Assembly (NCBI RefSeq): GCF_000763295.1
Contig: NZ_JRJE01000006.1
Coordinates: 222,431 to 286,430, forward strand
DNA from: Thalassospira australica
Lineage (GTDB): Bacteria > Pseudomonadota > Alphaproteobacteria > Rhodospirillales > Thalassospiraceae
Length of the DNA stretch: 64,000 nucleotides
Direction of reading: 5' to 3'
Part shown: positions 1-9,380 of the stretch, piece by piece
Numbering within the stretch: the stretch's first letter is position 1
Layout of the letters: each line of letters starts with the position of its first letter
Notes under the pieces: generated by a model
Told to the model about the DNA's origin: nothing
Seen by the model: only the letters and a program-made list of their open reading frames with translations
Databases searched by the model: none
Made by a program: the position numbers and the translations under genes

Positions 1-372
1 GAACAATTTACCATGCCGCTGAAATATACCCCGCCGCCCCGGGAAAGCATTGCTGGCGGTACGTTGCTGATCCGGGTTGTCGGGCCGGTCGCACTGGAAC
101 TGCAGCACCGCATGCCGCAAATTATTGAACGGGTGAACAGCTATTTCGGGTATCGGGCGATCAACAAGATTTCGATGCTTCAGGGGGATATATCGCGGCC
201 GGAACGCACGGTTCATCGCCCGCCCAAAGCCCCGGAAGCCGATATTGACGCATCCCGCCAGGCCGATATCGAAAAAATAGAAGACCCTCACCTGCGAGAC
301 GTCCTGACCCGTCTTGGTCGTCACATTGCCGGGGCGACAGGGGGGCTGAAACCCAAAACCGGCAAAAAATAA
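1..372 (+). CDS. DUF721 (DciA-like) protein, 5' end missing
   Basis: The reading frame is open to the first base of the window (EQFT precedes the first visible Met), so this is the C-terminal part of a gene that starts upstream. The visible segment has the DUF721 signature: a strand reading GGTLLIRVVGPVALELQHR, then a helix ending IIERVNSYFGYRAINKI. The tail (about residues 60-120) is charged and low in complexity and ends in Lys. DUF721 includes DciA, a loader of the replicative helicase DnaB in bacteria lacking DnaC; that role for this copy is inferred. It is followed by a DsbA-like gene and smc, an order common in Alphaproteobacteria. Confidence 0.8.
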   Translation, partial: EQFTMPLKYTPPPRESIAGGTLLIRVVGPVALELQHRMPQIIERVNSYFGYRAINKISMLQGDISRPERTVHRPPKAPEADIDASRQADIEKIEDPHLRDVLTRLGRHIAGATGGLKPKTGKK

Positions 373-501
373 CGGGTCATTTCGGGTTTATGCCCGATAA
401 CCCATATCGAATCAGTTTCTTGAAATGAACGATCACGGAGTTGCCGCATTTTGTCGGCAACTTGGCGACTCGTTGGTGCGATAGCCGTTTTAGGGCGTGT
501 G

Positions 502-531
502 TTGACTCCCGCGCTGCAACAGGCTTGTAAT
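502..531 (+). promoter_or_regulatory. Putative sigma-70 promoter for the DsbA-like gene
   Basis: TTGACT (502-507) and TGTAAT (526-531) are separated by 18 bp, about 30 bp upstream of the TTG start at 561. It is the best sigma-70-like match in the 188-bp gap, and it would let the DsbA-like gene and smc be transcribed separately from the DUF721 gene. Confidence 0.45.
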
Positions 532-560
532 CACAAAACTTTGTTTTAACGGAGGTTTCC

Positions 561-1157
561 TTGCTAAAGGCGGTTAAGTTTCTTACTGGTGCATTTCTGA
601 TGGCGCTTGGCGTTGCAAGTGCGCAGCAGGCACATGCAACAGAATGGAAAGAACATGTATTGGGCGATGCGAATGCACCGGTCACGATGATTGAATATGC
701 ATCTTTGACCTGTCCGCATTGTGCGTCGTTCCACAATGAGGTTCTGCCTGAGATCAAGGAAAAGCTGATTGATACCGGTAAGCTGAAACTCATTTACCGG
801 GATTATCCGCTTGACGGTATCGCGCTGCGCGCGGCTGCAATTGCACAATGTGCTGGCGAAGGTCGCTATTTTGGTGTGCTTGGCATGCTGTTCAAATCCC
901 AGATGACCTGGGCGCGTGCACAAGACCCGATCGCCAGCATCAAGGAAGTTGTGCGCTTTGGCGGCATGACTAGCGATGCGGTTGATGCCTGCATTGCCGA
1001 TCAGGAACTGATTGATGGTATCGTGACCTCGCGCATGACCGGCGAACAGGAATTCAATGTTTCCTCGACACCAAGCTTCGTCCTTGATGGCGATACAATT
1101 GCCGGGTCGCGCGACGCAGAATTCTTTATCGACAAAGTCGAAGACCTTATCGACTAA
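561..1157 (+). CDS. DsbA-family periplasmic thiol:disulfide oxidoreductase
   Basis: A 198-residue exported thioredoxin-fold protein. The N-terminus is a signal peptide (basic start, hydrophobic stretch to about residue 20, likely cleavage near AHA). The active site is CPHC (Cys51, Cys54) in the context YASLTCPHCASFHNE. The SSTPSFVLDG segment near residue 168 carries the cis-proline loop. The length fits the DsbA/Com1 (thioredoxin_4) group. The start is TTG, five bases after GGAGG at 551-555; no ATG precedes the signal peptide. It probably introduces or isomerises disulfides in the periplasm, and a DsbB-like partner lies at 53422-53967. It sits upstream of smc with a 78-bp gap. Confidence 0.9.
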   Translation: MLKAVKFLTGAFLMALGVASAQQAHATEWKEHVLGDANAPVTMIEYASLTCPHCASFHNEVLPEIKEKLIDTGKLKLIYRDYPLDGIALRAAAIAQCAGEGRYFGVLGMLFKSQMTWARAQDPIASIKEVVRFGGMTSDAVDACIADQELIDGIVTSRMTGEQEFNVSSTPSFVLDGDTIAGSRDAEFFIDKVEDLID

Positions 1158-1235
1158 TGAAAACAAATCTGCCGGACACCGTTTTGTTTTGCGGTGTTCG
1201 GCAACAGGGGCAGAAGGTCGGACCGGGGGACATGA

Positions 1236-4200
1236 TTGGTCCAGTTTAAATCGCTAAAGCTGACGGGGTTTAAATCCTTCGTCGATTCAACAGATCTTCT
1301 TGTTGAAGACGGGCTGACAGGTGTTGTCGGCCCGAACGGCTGTGGCAAATCCAATCTTGTCGAAGCGCTGCGCTGGGTGATGGGCGAAACATCGGCCAAG
1401 CAAATGCGTGGCTCGGACATGTCCGACGTGATTTTTGGCGGGACATCTTCCCGCCCTGCCCGGAATGTTGCCGAAGTCTCGGTGACCCTTGATAATAGCG
1501 AGCGCAAGGCGCCCGCGATGTTCAATGACTTCGAAATGCTTGAAGTTACCCGCCGGATCGAACGCGGTGGGGGATCGAACTATCGCGTTAATGGCAAGGA
1601 CGTCCGTGCGCGCGATGTTCAATTGCTGTTTGCGGATGCCGCGACCGGTGCGCGATCGAACGCCATGGTTTCCCAAGGCAAAATCGGCGCGCTGATCGGG
1701 GCCAAACCGATCCAGAGACGTCTGATCCTTGAAGAAGCAGCCGGTATTACGGGCCTTCATTCGCGCCGCCACGAAGCGGAACTGCGTCTTAAAAATGCCG
1801 AACAGAATATGGAACGTCTTGAAGACGTTCTGTTGCAGCTTGATGGGCAGATTGCCAGTTTGCAAAAACAGGCCCGGCAAGCCGAACGCTATCGCAAGCT
1901 TTCCGAAAGCGTGCGTCAGACAGAAGCACTGCTGTTTCACATTCGCTGGACAGAAGCCCAAAAACGTCAGGAAGATGCGCGTGAATTGCTGGTCGCCGGT
2001 GAAAGTGCGGTACGCGATCTGACATCCTCGGTAACAGAGGCAACAACGGTTCAGGCCCATGTGTCTGCAAGCCTGCCCGATCTGCGTAAAAAAGAAGCCG
2101 ATGCGGCTGCAGCCCTTCAGCGCCTTTTGATCGAGCGCGAAGGTCTTGATAAAGACAAAACCCAGATCGAAACCCAGATGAGCCAGCTTCGCGGGCGCAT
2201 CCAGCAGATTGATGCCGACCTTGCACGTGAAGCCGAACTTGCCAGTGATGCGCAAGGTGCGCTGGAAAAGCTTAAAAACGAACGCGAAGAACTGAGCCAA
2301 GCTCAGGGTGGCGAGGATGATGAGCTGGATGAAGCGCGCGAAATGGCCGCCGAAAAGGCCATGCGCGTTGAAGAGCTTGAATCCGTAGTTGACGATATGA
2401 CCAACAAGGTCGCCGAGGAAGAAGCCCGGCTCAAATCTGTCCAGCAGCGCCTAAGCGAATTAAATGCACGTCGCGCCCGCCTGACGGAACGTCATGACGA
2501 AGCGGTGGCAAAACTTGACGACATTCGCATCGAAGCCGACTTCACCGAAGCCCTTGAAGAAGCAAACGAGCATCTTGAAGAGTGCGAAGAGCTGTGTGAA
2601 CAGCGCAAGATGGCGGTCGAAGAGGCCGAAATGCGCCTGGCTGAAATGCGGGATCGCGAAGACGGTCTGAAAACGGCTGAAAACGATGCGCGTGATGCTC
2701 TGCGCGATGTTGAAAGCCGCAAGGCCCGGCTGTTGGCCGAAGTTGAGGCGCTTGAAAGCCTGTTGCGTGGCGGGGATGACGATAAATATCCCGGTGTAAT
2801 CGAAAATATATCAGTGCAAAGTGGTCTTGAGCTGGCAATGGCGGCTGCCCTTGGCGAAGACCTTGATGCGCCTGATGCCAGTGACGCCGCGATGCATTGG
2901 TTTGCGGTCGACCCGGCAACCGATGATCCAGCCTTGCCCGATGGGGTGACCGCCCTTGCAAAATATGTTGAAGCACCGGCGTTGCTGAACCGTCGCCTGT
3001 GGCAAATCGGCATTGTCGAAGACGAGGCAACCGGGAACTTTTTGGCCAAAACGCTTAAGGTCGGGCAACGTCTTGTATCGCGTGAAGGCGCGCTTTGGCG
3101 TTGGGACGGCTATCGTATTCTGGCTGGTGCCGAACTTCCGGCAGCGGTTCGCCTGCGCCAGCGAAACCGTCTTGAAGAACTGCGTACTGAGCTTGAAGAA
3201 GTCGATGCTGTGGTTGAAGCCGCAGCCGAGCGTGCTGAAATCGCCAGCGAAAATGTCGAACGCCTTGACGAAGAAATCGAGGCCGCACGTACTGCTGAAC
3301 AAGAAGCACACCGGGCCGTGCGGGATGCGGAAAATACGGTGGCATCCGCCCGCGAAGAAATTGCCAATATCAAACGCGATGCCAGTGCGATTGAAAGCCG
3401 CCTTCAGAACGCCGAAGAGGCCGAAAAACGCGCACGGCAAGACCTTGATGAACTGATTGCCGAACAGGAAGAACTAGCAAGCCTGCCCGAAGAAAGCAGC
3501 GAAGGCCTGATGGAAATCAAGGCCGAATTGATTGAAAAACGTGCCAACCTGGCAGATGCGCGCGCCGACCAGATGGAAGCACGCAGCCTGCTTGAACGTA
3601 TGCAAAGTGCGATGTCAGGTCGGCGCAAGCGTCTTGAATTTGTCGAAAACGAAATTGCCACCTGGAACGAACGTGCATCGGGTGCGGGCGAACGCGTTGC
3701 CGAGCTTCGCGAACGTCAGGAAGAAGCGCGGATGGAGATCGAAGAGCTTGAAGTCAAGCCTGAAGAGATCGAAGAACGCCGTGCGATCCTGTCTGACCGG
3801 ATCGAGCTTTCCGATCAAACACGCAAAGAGGCTGCCGATGAATTGCAGCGTGCCGAAAACGCCTTGCGCGAAGCTGACCAGAACCTGAAAGAAGCCGAAC
3901 AAAAATTGGCCGAAGCCCGTGAAGGTCGGGTGCGCTGCGAAGCCCTGCTTGAACAGGCAGAACAACATCGTCGCGACTTGATCGAACGTATTCGTGAACG
4001 GGTGAATGCCACACCGGATCAATTGGTTGAATTGGGTCAGATTGATCTGACCAAGGACCTGCCAAGCGAAGGCGATATTGAAGCCCGCCTGCAACGCCAG
4101 ACGCGTGAACGTGAAAATCTTGGTGCGGTTAACCTGCGTGCCGAAGTTGAACTGGCCGAAATGCAGGAACAAAAAGACACGATGGTGTCTGAACGCGATG

Positions 4201-4769
4201 ATTTGATTGCTGCAATTGAAAAGCTGCGCAATGGCATCAATCAGCTCAACCGCGAAGCCCGTGCACGTTTGAAAACGGCCTTTGACGAAGTTGACAAACA
4301 TTTCCAGCAGTTGTTTGTCCGGTTGTTTGGTGGTGGTGGCGCGCATTTGATGCTGACCGAGGCAGATGACCCCCTTGAAGCCGGGCTTGAGATTTTGGCA
4401 TCCCCGCCGGGCAAGAAACTGCAACATCTGTCGCTTCTTTCCGGGGGGGAGCAGGCATTAACCGCCGTCGCCCTGCTGTTTGCGGTGTTCCTGACCAATC
4501 CGGCACCGATTTGCGTGCTTGATGAGGTTGATGCACCGCTTGATGATGCCAACGTTGACCGGTTCTGCAAGCTGCTGGAGGCCATTGGCCGTCATGCCAA
4601 TACCCGTTTCCTTGTGATCACCCACCATCGCATGACCATGGCGCGGATGAACCGCCTGTTTGGGGTGACGATGGCAGAACGCGGCGTATCATCGCTGGTA
4701 TCCGTCGATCTGCATCAGGCAGAGGTCTATTCGAAAAAAGAACAGACCGAACTCGATTTCACCGGCTAA
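1236..4769 (+). CDS. smc: Chromosome segregation protein SMC
   Basis: A 1177-residue SMC ATPase that compacts and segregates the chromosome as the core of SMC-ScpAB. The N-terminal head has Walker A GPNGCGKSN (32-40). Long Glu/Arg/Ala-rich coiled coils flank a hinge at about residues 500-660. The C-terminal head has the ABC signature LSLLSGGEQAL and Walker B ICVLDEVDAPLDD, followed by the D-loop and switch His. The length is typical. TTG at 1236 is the only start that includes the conserved VQFKSLKLTGFKSF strand. An ATG four bases upstream (1232) is in another frame and stops after five codons. A GGGGGA ribosome site lies just before it. Strong codon bias produces long false frames on the opposite strand. 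Confidence 0.98.
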   Translation: MVQFKSLKLTGFKSFVDSTDLLVEDGLTGVVGPNGCGKSNLVEALRWVMGETSAKQMRGSDMSDVIFGGTSSRPARNVAEVSVTLDNSERKAPAMFNDFEMLEVTRRIERGGGSNYRVNGKDVRARDVQLLFADAATGARSNAMVSQGKIGALIGAKPIQRRLILEEAAGITGLHSRRHEAELRLKNAEQNMERLEDVLLQLDGQIASLQKQARQAERYRKLSESVRQTEALLFHIRWTEAQKRQEDARELLVAGESAVRDLTSSVTEATTVQAHVSASLPDLRKKEADAAAALQRLLIEREGLDKDKTQIETQMSQLRGRIQQIDADLAREAELASDAQGALEKLKNEREELSQAQGGEDDELDEAREMAAEKAMRVEELESVVDDMTNKVAEEEARLKSVQQRLSELNARRARLTERHDEAVAKLDDIRIEADFTEALEEANEHLEECEELCEQRKMAVEEAEMRLAEMRDREDGLKTAENDARDALRDVESRKARLLAEVEALESLLRGGDDDKYPGVIENISVQSGLELAMAAALGEDLDAPDASDAAMHWFAVDPATDDPALPDGVTALAKYVEAPALLNRRLWQIGIVEDEATGNFLAKTLKVGQRLVSREGALWRWDGYRILAGAELPAAVRLRQRNRLEELRTELEEVDAVVEAAAERAEIASENVERLDEEIEAARTAEQEAHRAVRDAENTVASAREEIANIKRDASAIESRLQNAEEAEKRARQDLDELIAEQEELASLPEESSEGLMEIKAELIEKRANLADARADQMEARSLLERMQSAMSGRRKRLEFVENEIATWNERASGAGERVAELRERQEEARMEIEELEVKPEEIEERRAILSDRIELSDQTRKEAADELQRAENALREADQNLKEAEQKLAEAREGRVRCEALLEQAEQHRRDLIERIRERVNATPDQLVELGQIDLTKDLPSEGDIEARLQRQTRERENLGAVNLRAEVELAEMQEQKDTMVSERDDLIAAIEKLRNGINQLNREARARLKTAFDEVDKHFQQLFVRLFGGGGAHLMLTEADDPLEAGLEILASPPGKKLQHLSLLSGGEQALTAVALLFAVFLTNPAPICVLDEVDAPLDDANVDRFCKLLEAIGRHANTRFLVITHHRMTMARMNRLFGVTMAERGVSSLVSVDLHQAEVYSKKEQTELDFTG

Positions 4770-4817
4770 AGCACGTAGCGGTGCACAAATCCACTCAGCC
4801 GGACCTTCTTTCACCCT

Positions 4818-4856
4818 GCTGCGTCAAAGGGACTGATTTTTGTTGGTCCCCGCAGC
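4818..4856 (+). terminator. Imperfect stem-loop after smc
   Basis: GCTGCG (4818-4823) pairs with CGCAGC (4851-4856), and inside it GGGAC pairs with GTCCC around a T-rich loop. No clear U tract follows, so it may be a weak or factor-dependent terminator. The rest of the 264-bp gap to the next gene shows nothing recognisable. Confidence 0.3.
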
Positions 4857-5033
4857 ATTAAACGATGCCCCGCATTGTCGTGCGTGCTGTGCCTCACCAA
4901 ATGACACATCAAAGGCAAACAAAGTGACGCAGTTTTAAGGCTAGATGCCCTAAAGCGTGTTTCCGGACTCTTAATATTCTGATAGGGCCGGGGTGTTACA
5001 CCTTAATGAAACTCATATTCTGCGAAGGCCCTG

Positions 5034-6365
5034 ATGTCCCAAAAAGTACGCGAGCTCTACGAACAGTTCCCCTATCCGTTGCGTGACCCGCATCAGGAAA
5101 AAGACCGTTTGTTGATGCCACCGCTTGATACCCTGTCGCGGGTCAATCATTACTGCTTTGGTGGGGCGAAGAACTTTGACGAAGGTTTTCGTGCACTTGT
5201 CGCAGGCGGTGGTACTGGCGATTCCATGATCTGGCTTGGCGAACAATTGCGCGATGTTGGCGGTACTGTCACCTATCTTGAGCCGTCCGGGGCCAGCACA
5301 AAGGTGGCGCGATCACGGGCCGAAGCGCGTGGTTTGACCAACGTTACTTATGTAAACCAAACGATCTCGGAGTTTGCAAAATCCAAACCTGAACCATTTG
5401 ATTACATCAATTGTGCGGGGGTTTTACACCATCTGGAAAACCCCGAAGAAGGCCTGCGTGATTTGACGTCGGTTCTGAAGGCCGATGGTGCTTTGGGGGT
5501 GATGGTTTATGGCCAGCACGGTCGGCTTGCAGTGACGGAATGGCGCAAAATGATCAAACCGCTGTTGGCAGGCAAGGATTTGACAGAGCAATTGGCGTTA
5601 ACCCGAACGCTGTTGTCATCACTTCCCGAAGATAACATGCTGCTTAAACTGGGCGGTGGTCCGGGGTTTATCAAAGGGTTGCTTGAAAACGATCCGGAAA
5701 TTGTCGATCTGCTGCTTCATCCGGTTGAATGCGCTTATGATGTTCATGGGGTCTATGATTTTGCTGCGTCTGCTGACTTGCATGTGGCAGCATTTACCGG
5801 GTTCTTTGGGTTTGGCGGCACCGGAAAGGCTCATTACAGCATTGAAAATCTGGTGCGTGATCCTGTTGTGCTGCGCGACCTTGGGGCAAAGCCGTTGCGT
5901 GAACAACAGGCTTTTTGTGAACGGTTTAGCGGGGCAATGCCGCTTCATGCGTTTTACCTGACCCGCAAAGACAAAGCACAAAGTGCGGATATCTTGCCCG
6001 ATGCGGAACGTGCGCCCTATTTCTTTGTGCCGCCAAACGAGACCTTCTTTGATGATCTGAGCACATTGGCCGGTCAGCCCGTTTTGATAGAGGATGGCAG
6101 TGGGAATGCCGTGGATCTGACCGGTGGGCCGGATTTGGCGCGTCTGCTGTCTGTTTTTGACGGAAAGAATTCTGTTGCGCAGCTTGTGGCGATTTTGCGT
6201 GACGAAATCCTTGATACCCAGCCGATTGATATGAATTCAATTGCCATCAACACGTTGGGTGCGGTGTGGGCGTTGTTCCATAAGTTCGACTGGATGTTGG
6301 CAGCCAATCCGGATGGTTGGCAAAAAGTCGATGGGGAAAGAACGCTTAGTGTTCGCAAGCAATAA
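5034..6365 (+). CDS. Class I SAM-dependent methyltransferase
   Basis: A 443-residue protein. The N-terminus has the YEQFPYP motif seen in a group of large bacterial methyltransferases. Motif I reads LVAGGGTGDSMIWL, followed by the acidic motif TYLEPSG and then FDYINCAGVLHHLENP (motif IV/post-IV), which gives a complete Rossmann methyltransferase core in about residues 1-200. The C-terminal half (200-443) is an extra domain of unknown function that ends in a winged-helix-like stretch. The substrate cannot be read from the sequence. The ATG at 5034 follows AAGG. It appears to be monocistronic, flanked by 264-bp and 444-bp gaps. Confidence 0.85.
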   Translation: MSQKVRELYEQFPYPLRDPHQEKDRLLMPPLDTLSRVNHYCFGGAKNFDEGFRALVAGGGTGDSMIWLGEQLRDVGGTVTYLEPSGASTKVARSRAEARGLTNVTYVNQTISEFAKSKPEPFDYINCAGVLHHLENPEEGLRDLTSVLKADGALGVMVYGQHGRLAVTEWRKMIKPLLAGKDLTEQLALTRTLLSSLPEDNMLLKLGGGPGFIKGLLENDPEIVDLLLHPVECAYDVHGVYDFAASADLHVAAFTGFFGFGGTGKAHYSIENLVRDPVVLRDLGAKPLREQQAFCERFSGAMPLHAFYLTRKDKAQSADILPDAERAPYFFVPPNETFFDDLSTLAGQPVLIEDGSGNAVDLTGGPDLARLLSVFDGKNSVAQLVAILRDEILDTQPIDMNSIAINTLGAVWALFHKFDWMLAANPDGWQKVDGERTLSVRKQ

Positions 6366-6809
6366 CACCTTGATGACCTGGTGGGGCGAAGGGTGCCTGT
6401 CAGATTTCGTGAATCGGGTTTTCACAATGGGATAAATGCACCGACTTTTTCCTGTTTTGCCGTAAACGGTGTTTTACGCGGGCAATTTACCGGGTTGGCG
6501 GGAAAATCATGGAAATTGTTGTCGGGGGCCAGAAGGGGCGTCAAACAGGCAGGAATCAAGGGAAACTGCCGGTTGCGGATGATGTTGCCGTAGCACGGAT
6601 AACCGTGATGACTGCGACTATTGCCTAACTTCAAAAGTGTTTTCCTTCACATTTTGTGGATTAAGGCATTGAAGTAAATTGATTTATAGTCATTTTGATG
6701 GGTGGGGAAAGGCCGGGTTTTACAGCTTGACAGCCCATGGGGTGCTAAGTATGTTGCCCGCGCATTTCCTTGCGACGTCTGCAGGGCTGCCACAGCGGGG
6801 TTCACCACA
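6366..6809. other. 444-bp non-coding gap upstream of the atp operon
   Basis: No convincing gene lies here; the short open frames lack ribosome sites and protein-like composition. The stretch at about 6645-6700 is distinctly AT-rich compared with the rest and is the likely location of the atp operon promoter, although no clean -35/-10 pair stands out. Confidence 0.5.
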
Positions 6810-7163
6810 ATGAGCGATGATAAAGATCGCGCTTCATTAGAAGAGCTTGAAAGCAAGTTGGCCGCCGTAAAAGGCAAGCGTGAAGAATTGCACAGCCCGA
6901 ACCGGGCGACTGGCAAACCATCCCAAGGGATGGCGCTTGGCATGAGGATTTCGGCGGAAATGATCGCTGCGGTTCTTGTTGGCTTGCTGATTGGCTGGGC
7001 GCTGGATCGGGTGCTTGATACGACACCTTGGCTGATTGTTCTGTTTGTCTTTCTCGGAGCAGGGGCTGGAGGTTTGAACGCTTATCGCGTTGCCAAGGGA
7101 TATGACAGTGCTGTCGGACTTGGTCGTGCGATGAGGGAGCGCAAGCAGGGGGACGAGGATTGA
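6810..7163 (+). CDS. atpI: ATP synthase assembly protein I (AtpI)
   Basis: A 117-residue membrane protein. A charged N-terminal segment (1-45) is followed by two transmembrane helices (about 48-67 and 75-92) with the typical LLIGWALDRVLDTTPW junction and a basic tail. AtpI assists assembly of the F0 c-ring and may affect Mg2+ supply. The ATG at 6810 is preferred over an in-frame ATG 36 codons upstream because that extension (Cys-rich, non-hydrophobic) does not resemble the family. It is the first gene of the F0 operon, 34 bp before atpB. Confidence 0.9.
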   Translation: MSDDKDRASLEELESKLAAVKGKREELHSPNRATGKPSQGMALGMRISAEMIAAVLVGLLIGWALDRVLDTTPWLIVLFVFLGAGAGGLNAYRVAKGYDSAVGLGRAMRERKQGDED

Positions 7164-7197
7164 CCTCGAAGCCTGATAATATTGAGCGAGGATTACG

Positions 7198-7920
7198 GTG
7201 GCTGGACCGCTAGAGCAGTTTGAAATCAAACCCCTGGCCGAACTTTCGGTTGCTGGTATTGATATTTCCTTCACCAACTCCGCACTCTGGATGGTGTTCG
7301 CAGCCGTTCTGGTAACCTGCTTCATGACGCTGTCGATGCGTCGTGGTGCATTGGTTCCGGGGCGCTGGCAGGGTGCTGCCGAGGTGATGTATGAGTTCGT
7401 CGCCAATATGCTCAAGGACAACGTTGGCAGTGCCGGGCGCAAATATTTCCCGTTCATCTTCACGCTGTTCATGTTCGTTATGTTCGGGAACCTGCTTGGC
7501 ATGATCCCGCACAGCTTCACATTTACGAGCCACATCGCAGTTAACTTTGCGCTGGCTTTGGTGATTTTCATTGGTGTGACGGTCATCGGCTTTATGCGTC
7601 ATGGTACGCATTACTTTCGGATGTTCTTCCCCGAAGGCGCGCCGATTGCGACCGCGATCATTCTGGTCCCGATTGAAATCATCTCCTATTTCTCTCGTCC
7701 GTTCAGCCTGGCGATCCGACTGTTTGCAAACATGACGGTTGGTCACATCATGCTGAAAGTTATCGGTGGGTTCGTCGGCCTGATTGGCATTCTTGGCGTG
7801 CTTCCCTTTGCGTTGTTGACGGGGATTACTGTTCTGGAGTTCGGCATTGCTGCGCTTCAGGCTTATGTGTTCACAATTCTCACCTGCATCTATCTCCATG
7901 ATGCAATCCACATGCACTGA
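7198..7920 (+). CDS. atpB: F0F1 ATP synthase subunit a
   Basis: 240 residues and polytopic. The hallmark proton-channel helix is present as RPFSLAIRLFANMTVGH, containing the essential Arg facing the c-ring, and the C-terminal helix reads LEFGIAALQAYVFTIL. The N-terminal PLEQFEIKPL and the FGNLLGMIPHSFTFTSHI segment are typical of alphaproteobacterial subunit a. The start is GTG at 7198 after GAGCGAGG. It works with the c-ring to convert proton flow into rotation. It is second in the operon, 60 bp before atpE. Confidence 0.97.
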   Translation: MAGPLEQFEIKPLAELSVAGIDISFTNSALWMVFAAVLVTCFMTLSMRRGALVPGRWQGAAEVMYEFVANMLKDNVGSAGRKYFPFIFTLFMFVMFGNLLGMIPHSFTFTSHIAVNFALALVIFIGVTVIGFMRHGTHYFRMFFPEGAPIATAIILVPIEIISYFSRPFSLAIRLFANMTVGHIMLKVIGGFVGLIGILGVLPFALLTGITVLEFGIAALQAYVFTILTCIYLHDAIHMH

Positions 7921-7980
7921 TGTGTGTGGTTTGGTGTGATCTCTTCTGATTGCCTTTAAGAAATTCGAAAGGGTGAAGTT

Positions 7981-8205
7981 ATGGAACTCGATGCTGCTAA
8001 GATGATCGGTGCTGGCCTGGCTGCTATTGGCATGATTGGTGCCGGTATCGGTGTTGGTAACATCTGGTCGAGCCTGATTGCGACTGTTGGCCGTAACCCG
8101 GCTGCAAAAGGCGACGTGGAACTGTATGGCTGGATCGGCTTTGCCGTTACCGAAGCTATTGCACTGTTCGCACTTGTCGTTGCGCTGATCGTTCTGTTCG
8201 TCTAA
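7981..8205 (+). CDS. atpE: F0F1 ATP synthase subunit c
   Basis: A 74-residue helical hairpin that forms the rotor ring. The glycine-rich first helix (IGAGLAAIGMIGAGIGVG) is followed by the polar loop with conserved RNP (38-40) and the second helix carrying the proton-binding Glu58 in GFAVTEAIALFALV. Residues typical of Na+-binding c subunits are not apparent, so proton coupling is likely. The ATG is preceded by AAAGGGTGAAG. Its own 60-bp leader and strong ribosome site fit its high stoichiometry. Confidence 0.98.
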   Translation: MELDAAKMIGAGLAAIGMIGAGIGVGNIWSSLIATVGRNPAAKGDVELYGWIGFAVTEAIALFALVVALIVLFV

Positions 8206-8279
8206 TCGGCGCCTTTTGAGCGAATACTCGGCCCGGCGAGGGTCCCCCTCGCCGGTGTCGTTGAATTCGGGAGTAGGCT

Positions 8280-8765
8280 ATGCCGCAGTTTGATATTGCG
8301 ACGTTCTCGGAACAGATCTTCTGGCTGTTCGTTATTTTCACCATCTTGTATTTCTTGATGTCGAAAATTGCGCTGCCGAAGGTCGGTGAAGTTCTCGAAC
8401 GCCGTCAAAAAAACATCGAAGACAATCTTGGCAAGGCACGGGCGTTGAAAGACGAAACCGATGCCGCCATCGCGAAGTACGAGGCTGCCCTGGCAGAAGC
8501 TCGTGATGCCGCTCAGGCTGATATTCGCGAAGCGTCGGAAAAGGCTGCTGCAGAGCAGGCTAAGAAAACCGAAGCAATGGTCAAGAAGCTGTCTAAAAAG
8601 ACATCTGATGCCGAGAAGGCTATTGCGGATGCAAAAACGGACGCAATGACGGGTGTTGCAGAAGCAGCATCGGAAATCGCCCGCGAAGCAACCGACAAAC
8701 TTATCGGTGTCAAGGTTCAGGCCAAAACTGCCGACAAGGCTGTTTCGGCAATCGTAGGAGAGTAA
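8280..8765 (+). CDS. atpF': F0F1 ATP synthase subunit b'
   Basis: 161 residues: one N-terminal transmembrane helix (about 12-34, FWLFVIFTILYFLMSKIALP) followed by a long charged coiled coil. It is the first of two non-identical b-type subunits, as found in Alphaproteobacteria and cyanobacteria, and would form a heterodimeric peripheral stalk with the following b subunit. Preceding atpF by four bases and being more divergent fits b'. A GC-rich stretch lies in the 74-bp gap after atpE. Confidence 0.93.
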   Translation: MPQFDIATFSEQIFWLFVIFTILYFLMSKIALPKVGEVLERRQKNIEDNLGKARALKDETDAAIAKYEAALAEARDAAQADIREASEKAAAEQAKKTEAMVKKLSKKTSDAEKAIADAKTDAMTGVAEAASEIAREATDKLIGVKVQAKTADKAVSAIVGE

Positions 8766-8769
8766 GACA

Positions 8770-9273
8770 ATGGCAACCCAAGAGGTTACTTTCCTTACCG
8801 ATCCATACACCTGGACCACGCTTTCTTTCGTGCTGGTCGTTGGCTTTGGCGGTTTCAAAGCCGTTAAAGGTATCTCCGCTGCGCTTGATAAACGTGCAGA
8901 GAAGATTTCCAACGAACTGGACGAAGCACAGCGTCTTCGCGAGGAAGCCCAAGAGCTTCTGGCCAACTATCAGGCCAAACAACGTGAAGCGCTTAAGGAA
9001 GCTGACGAAATCCGTGCGCATGCCAAGGCTGAGGCCGACCGTATGCTCGAGAGCGCCCAGGCAGAGTTGAAAGCGGCCCTTAAACGCCGTGAACAACAGG
9101 CTCTGGATCGTATCTCCAATCTCGAAAGTCAGGCTATCGCTGAAGTTCGTGCGCATGTCGCCGAAATCGCAGCCAAGGCCACCACCGCTCTTGTTTCTGA
9201 CAAGGTTTCCGGTGCAAAGGCAGACGAGTTGGTTAACAGCGCGATCGCGGAAATCAAAGTTCGTCTGAACTGA
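8770..9273 (+). CDS. atpF: F0F1 ATP synthase subunit b
   Basis: 167 residues with an N-terminal membrane segment (about 14-34) and a long coiled coil rich in Ala, Glu, Lys and Arg. It pairs with b' as the stator linking F0 to F1. It starts four bases after atpF' ends and is the last gene before a strong terminator, so the F1 genes must lie elsewhere, as is usual in Rhodospirillales. Confidence 0.95.
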   Translation: MATQEVTFLTDPYTWTTLSFVLVVGFGGFKAVKGISAALDKRAEKISNELDEAQRLREEAQELLANYQAKQREALKEADEIRAHAKAEADRMLESAQAELKAALKRREQQALDRISNLESQAIAEVRAHVAEIAAKATTALVSDKVSGAKADELVNSAIAEIKVRLN

Positions 9274-9297
9274 TTTTTTCCGGTTTCCGGAAACGCG

Positions 9298-9331
9298 AAA
9301 ACCCCGCAGCATTGCTGCGGGGTTTTTGTTT
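9298..9331 (+). terminator. Rho-independent terminator of the atp operon
   Basis: A perfect 13-bp stem (9298-9310 with 9314-9326, AAAACCCCGCAGC and its complement) closes a 3-nt loop and is followed by a T-rich run. It is the clearest terminator in the window. Confidence 0.92.
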
Positions 9332-9380
9332 TTCTGTTTAATCGTCGCCCTTGTGGGTGACGGTCTGACGCCAAGTTGCG

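Noticed and set aside
1287..2300. Long minus-strand frames inside smc
   Set aside because: Phe- and Gly-rich translations mirror the Glu/Ala/Arg coiled-coil codons of smc; no ribosome site or family match.
7210..7917. 235-codon frame antisense to atpB
   Set aside because: His/Asn/Gln-rich translation is the reverse image of a membrane protein gene; atpB is certain.
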